From an uncultured Collinsella sp. (GTDB taxonomy: Bacteria; Actinomycetota; Coriobacteriia; Coriobacteriales; Coriobacteriaceae), in assembly GCA_902479075.1 (NCBI GenBank), contig CABSNK010000013.1, forward strand, positions 11,204-75,203: a DNA stretch of 64,000 nucleotides, given 5' to 3'. A program made the position numbers and the translations under genes. Shown piece by piece: positions 43,316-50,415 of the stretch (positions are counted from its first letter, which is position 1; each line of letters starts with the position of its first letter). The notes beneath the pieces are model-generated. The model did no database searches and was not told the DNA's origin. It was given only the letters and a program-made list of their open reading frames with translations.

Positions 43316-44230
43316 ATGACTGATGCCGTTGAGGTGCTGCGAATCGAGTCGCTCGAAGACGAGCGGCTCGACGCCTACATGCGACTGACCGAACGCGAGC
43401 TGCGCTGTGTGCTGGAGCCGCAAAAGGGCATCTTTATCGCCGAGAGTGCCAAGGTTATTGAGCGCGCGGTGCGTGCCGGATACCAGCCGGTGAGCTTTCT
43501 TTTGGGCGAACGCTGGCTCGATCAGATGATGCCGCTGTTTGAGCGCCTGGTTGCGCGCGAGGGCGCAGGTCCGGTTCCTGTGTTCGTGGCCTCTATGGAG
43601 CTCATGGAGCAGTTGACGGGCTTCAATGTGACACGCGGCGCGCTCGCGGCTTTTCGTCGTCCCCGACAGATTCCAGTCGATGAGTTCTTGGGCGGCGTCG
43701 TAAAAGCTGCGGGGAAGCGACCGGTGCGCGTATGCGTGCTCGAGGGTATTGTCGACCACACCAACGTCGGCGCGATTTTCCGCTCGGCCGCCGCGCTCAA
43801 TGTCGACGGCATTCTGGTGAGCCCTACGTGCTGTGACCCGCTGTACCGTCGCTCGGCCCGCGTGAGCATGGGGACCGTGTTTCAAGTGCCGTGGACGCGT
43901 ATTGGCAGTGAGGCGCGCGTGTGGCCGCATGACGGCCTGGCGGCGCTGCACGATGCCGGTTTTTCGTGTGCCGCCATGGCGTTGACGGACGATTCAGTGT
44001 CGTTGGACGATCCCGCGCTACAGGAGATTGACCGCCTGGCAATTTTTATGGGCACCGAGGGTGCCGGCCTGGGCGCCAAGACCATCGCGGGCTGCGACCG
44101 GGCCGTGCGCATTCCGATGGCGCACGGGGTCGATTCGCTCAACGTGGCCGCGGCGAGTGCCGTCGCCTTTTGGCAGCTGTGCCCGCATGTGAGCAATGAG
44201 TATCACTACCAGCCGGGTTTGTATCACTAG
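43316..44230 (+). CDS. TrmH/SpoU-family RNA 2'-O-methyltransferase
   Basis: A 304-residue SPOUT methyltransferase. The N-terminal substrate-binding domain (RELRCVLEPQKGIFIAESAKVIERA) is followed by the knot: motif 1 EGIVDHTNVGAIFRSAAALN, motif 2 FMGTEGAGLG and motif 3 IPMAHGVDSLNVAAASAVAF. The exact rRNA or tRNA target cannot be read from sequence. It stands alone between folA and the MATE gene. Confidence 0.88.
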   Translation: MTDAVEVLRIESLEDERLDAYMRLTERELRCVLEPQKGIFIAESAKVIERAVRAGYQPVSFLLGERWLDQMMPLFERLVAREGAGPVPVFVASMELMEQLTGFNVTRGALAAFRRPRQIPVDEFLGGVVKAAGKRPVRVCVLEGIVDHTNVGAIFRSAAALNVDGILVSPTCCDPLYRRSARVSMGTVFQVPWTRIGSEARVWPHDGLAALHDAGFSCAAMALTDDSVSLDDPALQEIDRLAIFMGTEGAGLGAKTIAGCDRAVRIPMAHGVDSLNVAAASAVAFWQLCPHVSNEYHYQPGLYH

Positions 44231-44365
44231 GCAGATAGTTCGCACCGGGCTCTGACTCGGGGTGTTTCGGTCGACGCCGGTCGGTGGCGGTCGGTGCTAA
44301 GCTGCTATTGGTTTTGGCCTTAAATTGCCGTTTTGTTGTTTGACGTATGCTGGTGGGGAGGGCGT

Positions 44366-45715
44366 GTGGCTAAGAAATCTACGGCTATCGATGTAACGCA
44401 GGGTGTTATTTGGCAGCAGCTGCTTTCGCTGTGCGTTCCCATCTTTTTTAGTTCGTTTTTTCAGCAGGCCTACACGCTTATCGGTACCTATATCGTCGGC
44501 CAGTTTGGCGGCAAGCTTGCACTGGGTGGCATTCAGGCCACGATGGTGCTCACCGAGCTCTGCATTGGCTTTTGCGTTGGCGTCGGCGCCGGCTGCGCGG
44601 TCATTACCGGTCAGTATTTTGGCCAGCACGATGATGAGCGACTGAGTCGTTCGGTCCATACGGCCATGACCCTCGCGCTGGTGGGCGGTATCGTTTTCTC
44701 GATTCTTGGCATAGTGTTCGTTGAGCCCATGCTGGTACTTATGAACACGCCGCATGAGCTATTGGCTGAGGGCGTGGCCTATGCTCGTTGCTATTTTGCC
44801 GCCATGGTTGCGGCGCTGCTGCTCAATATGGGAACGGCACTGCTGCGCGCCGTGGGCGACACGCTCGGGCCTGCTGTGATCATCGCTTCCGGCTGCCTTG
44901 TTAATGCGGTGCTGGATGTTATCTTCGTTGCCGTGCTTCATATGGAGGCTCTGGGCTGCGGCATCGCGGTGGCGCTGACCATTTGTTCCAACGCCACGAT
45001 GATCGTGATTCGCATGATGCACGCACCGGGTGCGTGGCGGCTTTCACTGTCCAGACTCGGCATTGATCCTGGCATTTGTAAGAGCATGATCTCGTGTGGT
45101 CTACCGCTTGGCTTTCAGTCTGCTGCGTATTCGATTTCCAACGTTTTGATTCAGGTGTCGGTCAACTCGTTTGGCGCCGATGTCACCACGGCTTGGGGTC
45201 TTTCGGGCCGTTTGGATGGCATTGTCTGGATGGTTACCGAGGCGCTTGGCGTGTCGATCACCACGTTCTCGGCACAGAACTTTGGCGCGCGCAACTACGA
45301 GCGCATGCGCAAGGGCTACCATACGTCGCTCGTGCTGTCGTTTATGCTCATTGGTGGCCTGTCTGCCGTGCTGCTGGTGTTCTCGGGTCCTCTGTCGCGT
45401 CTGTTTGTCGACGATGCTTCGATTTCGGCGTACACCACGACGATCCTTCATTTTATCGCGCCGTTCTACGCGATCTTCTCGATTATCGAAAACGCGTCGG
45501 GCTCCATTCGCGGTGCCGGCGTTAGCTTGCAGCCCATGCTGCTCACGATTTTTGGCACTGTCGTGCTCAGGGTGATCTGGGTGTTTGCGATTATGCCGTT
45601 CGATCCGTCGCTTGAGCACCTGCTGCTGGTTTACCCCGTAACCTGGCTCATCACGGCCACGATGTTTACCATCTACCACCACAGCGGCAACTGGCTCGGC
45701 CGCGCCACCGCCTAA
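44366..45715 (+). CDS. MATE family efflux transporter
   Basis: A 449-residue integral membrane protein with about twelve hydrophobic segments in two homologous halves, as in Na+/H+-coupled multidrug exporters of the MATE/NorM type (IVGQFGGKLALGGIQA in helix 2, GTALLRAVGDTLGPAVI, and the second-half copy QNFGARNYERMRKG). GTG 44366 is chosen because GGGGAGGG lies just before it. Substrates are unknown; a DinF or drug-export role is inference. Confidence 0.87.
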   Translation: MAKKSTAIDVTQGVIWQQLLSLCVPIFFSSFFQQAYTLIGTYIVGQFGGKLALGGIQATMVLTELCIGFCVGVGAGCAVITGQYFGQHDDERLSRSVHTAMTLALVGGIVFSILGIVFVEPMLVLMNTPHELLAEGVAYARCYFAAMVAALLLNMGTALLRAVGDTLGPAVIIASGCLVNAVLDVIFVAVLHMEALGCGIAVALTICSNATMIVIRMMHAPGAWRLSLSRLGIDPGICKSMISCGLPLGFQSAAYSISNVLIQVSVNSFGADVTTAWGLSGRLDGIVWMVTEALGVSITTFSAQNFGARNYERMRKGYHTSLVLSFMLIGGLSAVLLVFSGPLSRLFVDDASISAYTTTILHFIAPFYAIFSIIENASGSIRGAGVSLQPMLLTIFGTVVLRVIWVFAIMPFDPSLEHLLLVYPVTWLITATMFTIYHHSGNWLGRATA

Positions 45716-45798
45716 TGATCCGTAGGGGACGAGGGAAACGGATTATTTCTCTCCGTCGTGATGTTGATGATCTGTTTTCCTCCGTCCCCTTCGGATCA
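45716..45798. repeat. Imperfect inverted repeat with GGGGAC core between convergent genes
   Basis: TGATCCG...AGGGGACG at the left pairs with CGTCCCCTTCGGATCA at the right; further partly paired bases (GAGGGAAAC with GTTTTCCTC) extend the arms to about 30 nt around a ~20-nt loop. It lies exactly between the MATE and cobO stops and probably acts as a bidirectional terminator. Confidence 0.65.
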
Positions 45799-45799
45799 A

Positions 45800-46285
45800 T
45801 TAGTATTCGATGCCTTGGCGGGCTAGGAGGCCTTCGTCGAAGTAGTGTTTGACGGGGCGCATTTCGGTTACTAGGTCTGCAAGGTCGGCCAGTGGCAGCA
45901 GGCCTCGGCCGGTGAGCACGAGCTCCGTGGTGGCGGGCTTTATCGCGATCAACGATTCGACATCCTCGCGCGTCACAAATCCGCGGCGCATCGCTTCGCC
46001 GAGTTCGTCCAAAATCAGAACGTCGACCTGTGATATCTGCTCGCGTGCGAGCTCCATGATCTGCTCGGCGCAAGCCTCGGGCGTGTCACGGTCGGCCTGT
46101 ACAATTCGCAGCCCCAGGCGTGGCGCCGCATCATGCTCGGCGCAGTGCAGCTTCTTGGCAAACTGCAGCATGAGTACGTCGAGCCCATAACCTGTGGCGC
46201 GCATCGCCAATCCCAGCGCAGCCGTGGTTTTGCCCTTGCCGTCGCCCGTATAGATCTGAACCTTGCCGACTTCCAGTGATGCCAT
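45800..46285 (-). CDS. cobO: Cob(I)yrinic acid a,c-diamide adenosyltransferase (CobA/CobO type)
   Basis: Adds the adenosyl group to corrinoids to give coenzyme B12 forms. The 161-residue protein carries the P-loop GDGKGKTT at 14-21 and the later DVLILDELGEAMRRG and ELVLTGRG motifs of the CobA/BtuR family. It is divergent from ftsH across a 77-bp gap. No other cobalamin genes are in the window, so salvage of imported corrinoids is as likely as de novo synthesis. Confidence 0.92.
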   Translation of the reverse strand: MASLEVGKVQIYTGDGKGKTTAALGLAMRATGYGLDVLMLQFAKKLHCAEHDAAPRLGLRIVQADRDTPEACAEQIMELAREQISQVDVLILDELGEAMRRGFVTREDVESLIAIKPATTELVLTGRGLLPLADLADLVTEMRPVKHYFDEGLLARQGIEY

Positions 46286-46362
46286 CTCTGTCCTTTCGTG
46301 CCCGGCGTCGGTTTATCGCCGTCCGGGTTGGGTATTCTAGATAGCATTATCAACCCCAGTAG

Positions 46363-48267
46363 ATGGAGTTCAAGCAGATGGAGATGGATGACAACAAACG
46401 TAGACGGAATATGATCCTCTACGTGCTCATCGCCTTCGTCGTCTACCTCGTGCTCTCGACCGTTCTGTTCCCCAACATCGGTCACACGCAGCAGATTACG
46501 AAGACCGATTACTCGACGTTTGTCAAAGCGCTCGATAAGAAGAGTGTCGACAAGGTCGAGTACAATACCGACGATTACACCATTTATTACACCAAGAAGG
46601 GTGAGGACGAGAACATCGCCTACAAGACGACCGGTGTGCCGAATGACGCGGGCTTTACCGATCGTGTGCTTGAATCCGGTGCGTCCCTGGAGTCGGTCGT
46701 TCCCGATAAAAACTCGGGTCTGATGACCTACTACCTGCTTACGCTTATTCTTCCCATGGCCATCTTCTTCCTGATCGGTTGGTGGCTCAACCGCCGTATG
46801 AAGAAGGCTATGGGCGATGACGGCCCGTCTATGAACTTTGGCGGCGGCTTTGGCGGCGGCGGACTGGGCAAGTCCGGCGCTCGCGTGATTGCCTCCAAGG
46901 ATGTTGGCGTGACCTTTAAGGACGTCGCCGGCCAGGAAGAGGCCAAGGAGTCCCTCAAGGAGGTCGTCGACTTTCTGGAGAATCCGCAGCGCTACGAGGA
47001 GATCGGCGCCAAGCTTCCGCGCGGTGCTCTCCTTGTCGGTCCTCCGGGTACTGGTAAGACCCTGCTTGCCAAGGCTGTTGCCGGCGAGGCGGGCGTGCCG
47101 TTCTTTAGCATTTCGGGTTCTGAGTTCGTCGAGATGTTCGTCGGCCGCGGTGCCGCCAAGGTTCGTGACCTGTTTAAGCAGGCCAAGGAAAAGGCCCCGT
47201 GTATCGTCTTTATCGATGAGATCGATACCATCGGCAAGAAGCGCGATGGCGGCGGCTTTAGTGGCAACGACGAGCGCGAGCAGACGCTCAACCAGCTGCT
47301 GACCGAGATGGACGGCTTCGATAACCACAAGGGCATCGTCGTCCTCGCTGCGACCAACCGTCCCGACAGCCTCGATCCCGCCCTGCTGCGCCCCGGTCGT
47401 TTTGACCGCCGCATTCCCGTTGAGCTGCCCGACCTGACTGGCCGCAAGAACATCCTCGAGCTGCATGCCAAGAGCGTGAAGACGCAGCCGCCGATCGACC
47501 TGACCGCTATTGCCCGCGCCACGCCCGGTGCCTCGGGCGCCGACCTTGCCAATATCATCAACGAGGGTGCCCTGCGCGCTGTTCGCGAAGGCCGCAAGCG
47601 CGCGACCCAGGACGACTTCGAGGAGTCGGTGGAGGTCGTCATTGCCGGCCAGCAGCGTAAGTCCACGGTGCTTTCCGACCACGAGAAGCAGGTCGTTTCC
47701 TACCACGAGATCGGTCATGCCATCGTCGCTGCCCGCCAAAAGGGTTCCGCGCCGGTTACCAAGATCACCATCGTGCCGCGCACGAGCGGCGCTCTGGGCT
47801 ACACCATGCAGGTCGAGGAGGACGAGCGCTTCCTGACCACGCGCCAGGAGGTCCTGGACAAGCTCGCCGTCTACTGCGGTGGCCGCGCGGCCGAGGAGCT
47901 CATCTTTGGCGAGATGACGACCGGCGCAGCCAACGATATCGAGCAAGCAACCAAGCTCGCCCGCAACATGGTGACGCGCTTTGGCATGTCCGATGAGTTT
48001 GGCATGATGGCGCTCGGTACCGTCCAGAATGCGTATCTCAACCAGGACACGTCGCTCACCTGCGCTCCCGGTACGGCCGAGCGCGTGGACGCAATTGTCG
48101 CCAAGTTGATCGAGGATGCGCACGATCGCGCCCTGCAGATCCTGAAGGAGAACAAGTTTAAGCTTCACGAGCTGGCTCGTTATCTGTACAAGAAGGAGAC
48201 GATCACGGGCGAGGAGTTCATGAATCTCCTCACGCGCGAGAATCCGCTGATGCCAAAGCAACAGTAA
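46363..48267 (+). CDS. ftsH: ATP-dependent zinc metalloprotease FtsH
   Basis: A membrane-anchored AAA protease. Two transmembrane helices (about 16-33 and 127-142 of this frame) flank a short extracytoplasmic domain. The AAA module has Walker A GPPGTGKT from Gly226, Walker B IVFIDEIDTIG and the SRH RPDSLDPALLRPGRFDRR. The zinc site is HEIGH at 448-452. The C-terminus is short. ATG 46378 has GGAG at a better distance than ATG 46363, so the true start may be five codons downstream. Confidence 0.95.
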   Translation: MEFKQMEMDDNKRRRNMILYVLIAFVVYLVLSTVLFPNIGHTQQITKTDYSTFVKALDKKSVDKVEYNTDDYTIYYTKKGEDENIAYKTTGVPNDAGFTDRVLESGASLESVVPDKNSGLMTYYLLTLILPMAIFFLIGWWLNRRMKKAMGDDGPSMNFGGGFGGGGLGKSGARVIASKDVGVTFKDVAGQEEAKESLKEVVDFLENPQRYEEIGAKLPRGALLVGPPGTGKTLLAKAVAGEAGVPFFSISGSEFVEMFVGRGAAKVRDLFKQAKEKAPCIVFIDEIDTIGKKRDGGGFSGNDEREQTLNQLLTEMDGFDNHKGIVVLAATNRPDSLDPALLRPGRFDRRIPVELPDLTGRKNILELHAKSVKTQPPIDLTAIARATPGASGADLANIINEGALRAVREGRKRATQDDFEESVEVVIAGQQRKSTVLSDHEKQVVSYHEIGHAIVAARQKGSAPVTKITIVPRTSGALGYTMQVEEDERFLTTRQEVLDKLAVYCGGRAAEELIFGEMTTGAANDIEQATKLARNMVTRFGMSDEFGMMALGTVQNAYLNQDTSLTCAPGTAERVDAIVAKLIEDAHDRALQILKENKFKLHELARYLYKKETITGEEFMNLLTRENPLMPKQQ

Positions 48268-48288
48268 GGCTCGTTGCGCAGTGCCAAT

Positions 48289-48325
48289 CGCCCCATTTGA
48301 GTTTCTATCTCAAATGGGGCGTTTT
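48289..48325 (+). terminator. Terminator after ftsH
   Basis: A perfect 12-bp stem (CGCCCCATTTGA/TCAAATGGGGCG) with a 9-nt loop followed by TTTT, 22 nt after the ftsH stop. Confidence 0.85.
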
Positions 48326-48342
48326 GTATGGGAGGGATATGT

Positions 48343-48798
48343 ATGAAGATCGTGGTGAGCGCCTGCTTGTTGGGAGAGAGCTGCAAGTACAACGGACTCG
48401 ATAATTACCGTCGCGACCTGGTCGAGGCCTGCGAGCGTACGGGGACCGAGGTCCTCTTGGTGTGTCCCGAGGTCTTTGGCGGGCTGTCCACGCCGCGCAA
48501 GCCGTCCGAGATTGTGAACGGCGAGGTCCGTACCTGCGAGGGCGTCTCGGTCGATCGAGAGTTTCGCCTGGGTGCCCAACGTGCGCTCGATATGTGCGAG
48601 CAAGCGGGCGGGCCGGAAGAGATCGCTGCGTGCGTCTTGCAGGACCGCAGTCCCTCGTGCGGCGCGGGTCGCATCTACGACGGCACCTTTAGCGGTACGC
48701 TCACCGCGGGCAACGGTGTTTTTGCCGATCTGTTGCTGCGTCACGGCTACCGCGTCATTCCGGCAAGCGAGTTCGACCCCAACATGCTGGAGCAATAA
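48343..48798 (+). CDS. DUF523 domain-containing protein
   Basis: A 151-residue DUF523 protein: VSACLLGESCKYNG at the N-terminus, LVCPEVFGGLSTPRKPSEI, and LQDRSPSCGAGRIYDGTFSG. Conserved Cys residues (in CLLG, ESCKYN, CPE and SCG) suggest metal or iron-sulfur binding, but no function is established for the family to my knowledge. ATG 48343 follows GGAGGGATATGT. It sits alone between two terminators. Confidence 0.85.
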   Translation: MKIVVSACLLGESCKYNGLDNYRRDLVEACERTGTEVLLVCPEVFGGLSTPRKPSEIVNGEVRTCEGVSVDREFRLGAQRALDMCEQAGGPEEIAACVLQDRSPSCGAGRIYDGTFSGTLTAGNGVFADLLLRHGYRVIPASEFDPNMLEQ

Positions 48799-48837
48799 AA
48801 AACCACCATAAGGTTGCTGCTCCCTTGTGGTGGTTTT
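48797..48837. terminator. Bidirectional terminator between DUF523 gene and glycerol-dehydrogenase-like gene
   Basis: AAAACCACCATAAGG (48799-48813) pairs with CCTTGTGGTGGTTTT (48823-48837), 15 bp with one wobble, loop 9 nt. A-run and T-run flanks allow use by both convergent genes. The arm sequence resembles the terminator at 56435. Confidence 0.85.
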
Positions 48838-48846
48838 GGGCTAGGC

Positions 48847-49929
48847 CTAGAGCGTGTGGCCGTAGGCGTTGGCGGTCTTGATGGCGGCGGCGAACTTCTC
48901 GTCGGTGAAGGGCTCCGGGTTGCCCTGCTTCCACTCGTTGGTGGCGTGCGCATAATCACACAGCGCCGGGATGTCGGCCTCGGAAAGCCCGACCTGCTCA
49001 AGCGTCACGGGCAGTCCCATCTGCTTGTTAAAGGCGGCGTAGCGCTCAAGGTTTTCGGTATCGCCCGTATAGGCAAACAGCGCGAGCACGCCCAGGCTTA
49101 CGACCTCGCCGTGCAGGTAGGTGCCCTCACGCGGAATGCTGCAGGTGGCGTTGTAGAACGCGTGCGCCACACTTGAGTTGTAGTAGTAATCGTTCTGGTT
49201 GGTCAGGTTCGAGACATAGCCCGTGTTGACCACGATATCGAGCGCGATCTGCTTGACGGCCTCGCTCGACAGGTTCTGGCGCACGTCCTCAAGACCCTGG
49301 ACGCCATAGGTAAATAGCGGCTCGGAGCAGGTGTGGGCGAGTGCCAGGCCAAGACCGGCGGTGTGCTCCAGGTTGCCGGCGCTCGTGGCGTACTCGACCT
49401 CGGGCTGCTTAGACAGGGCATCGCCCACGCCGGCCCAGAAGTATTCTGCCGGTGCCTCGGCGATGATCTTGGGGTTGATGAAGATGTGAGCGGGGCGGTT
49501 GGGGTACGAATAGCCCTCGAGCGAGCCGTCGTCGTTGTAGACAACGGCAATGGCGGTCGCGGCGGAGCAGTTGGAACAAATCGTCGGGACGGTGAAGACG
49601 ATCTTCTTGAGCTCGATGGCCGCCGTCTTCACGGTATCGAGCGCCTTGCCGCCGCCACAGGCAATGAGCACGTCGGCTTCCTGACAGGCGGGGGAGTTCA
49701 CGACCTTGGCGATATTGGCACGCGTACTGTTGGTACCGTAGACGCGCGTCTCCAGAATCTCGACGTCGGTACCTGCCAGCGCAGCTTCGATACCGGGAAG
49801 TGCTGCGGCCAGTGCCCGCTTGCCACCGATGATCGCGACCTTTGTCGCGCCGTACTCCGCCAGTGCGGCGGGCAGCTCGTCAAAGCAATCCTCGCCAACG
49901 GTGTAGTCGCTCATTCCAATCGTGCGCAT
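48847..49929 (-). CDS. Iron-containing alcohol dehydrogenase, glycerol dehydrogenase-like
   Basis: A 360-residue polyol dehydrogenase of the GldA branch. NAD-binding ACGGGKALDTVK is at 90-101, and the metal ligands are Asp170 (WAGVGDALSK), His256 (SSVAHAFYN) and His273 (TYLHGEVVSLG). It would oxidise glycerol or another polyol in the cytoplasm. It stands alone on the - strand, divergent from the ileS leader, with a terminator after it. Substrate assignment is by family only. Confidence 0.85.
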   Translation of the reverse strand: MRTIGMSDYTVGEDCFDELPAALAEYGATKVAIIGGKRALAAALPGIEAALAGTDVEILETRVYGTNSTRANIAKVVNSPACQEADVLIACGGGKALDTVKTAAIELKKIVFTVPTICSNCSAATAIAVVYNDDGSLEGYSYPNRPAHIFINPKIIAEAPAEYFWAGVGDALSKQPEVEYATSAGNLEHTAGLGLALAHTCSEPLFTYGVQGLEDVRQNLSSEAVKQIALDIVVNTGYVSNLTNQNDYYYNSSVAHAFYNATCSIPREGTYLHGEVVSLGVLALFAYTGDTENLERYAAFNKQMGLPVTLEQVGLSEADIPALCDYAHATNEWKQGNPEPFTDEKFAAAIKTANAYGHTL

Positions 49930-50073
49930 AGCAACCTTCTTTCGTTCGATAGAGTGCTTTCAGGTATTTTGCTCCTAGAGCAGGGCTGTAATAGCGAGAA
50001 ATTTCGAACGTATAAAACCAGTGTTGAGGGTTTTTCGCCGGCGAGGAACGTGCTAGCATACTCCGCATAAGCG

Positions 50074-50399
50074 TTGATGGGGACGAGTAGTCGGCCGTCC
50101 GCATGCCACAGAGAGCGGGGAGCGCTGAGAACCCGTGCATGCGACCGATGAATATCACCCCGGAGCTGCGGTCCCAACGGACGTGCCGCGCAGGCACGTC
50201 TTAGTAGATATCGCCGAGGTGGTCGTCGATACAGGCCAGCCGAGTAACGGATGCGAGCGCGCGAATACGCGGGCGAGGGCATCTAAGCTGGGTGGTTAAA
50301 CGAAGAGCTTTTGCGGGCGTACAGCTCGTTTTGTGGCGCTTCGTCCCAGCTTGTAGGGACGGGCGCTTTTTTGGTGCCCAACGGGCGTGTGCGCCCATG
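50074..50399 (+). promoter_or_regulatory. T-box leader of ileS
   Basis: A tRNA-sensing leader. Stem I starts near GATGGGGACGAGTAG and contains the AGAGAGCGGGGAGCGCTGAGA terminal-loop region (20-base parts) and the segment GAATATCACCCCGGAGCTG with ATC at 50154-50156 as the likely isoleucine specifier. The antiterminator is explicit: AAGCTGGG (50285-50292) pairs with CCCAGCTT (50345-50352), ACGAAG (50300-50305) pairs with CTTCGT (50339-50344), leaving the 7-nt bulge TGGTTAA whose TGG can bind the tRNA CCA end. The competing terminator is the next entry. Confidence 0.88.
50336..50372 (+). terminator. T-box terminator hairpin before ileS
   Basis: GCGCTTCGTCCC (50336-50347) pairs with GGGACGGGCGC (50356-50366), loop AGCTTGTA, followed by six T residues. 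The left arm uses bases needed by the antiterminator, so the two are mutually exclusive. Uncharged tRNA-Ile should prevent termination. Confidence 0.88.
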
Positions 50400-50415
50400 A
50401 CATGAAAGGGGTACC

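Noticed and set aside
46363..48267. Altered FtsH zinc site (HEIGH instead of HEAGH)
   Set aside because: The HExxH ligands are intact; the change lies in the two variable positions and is not notable.
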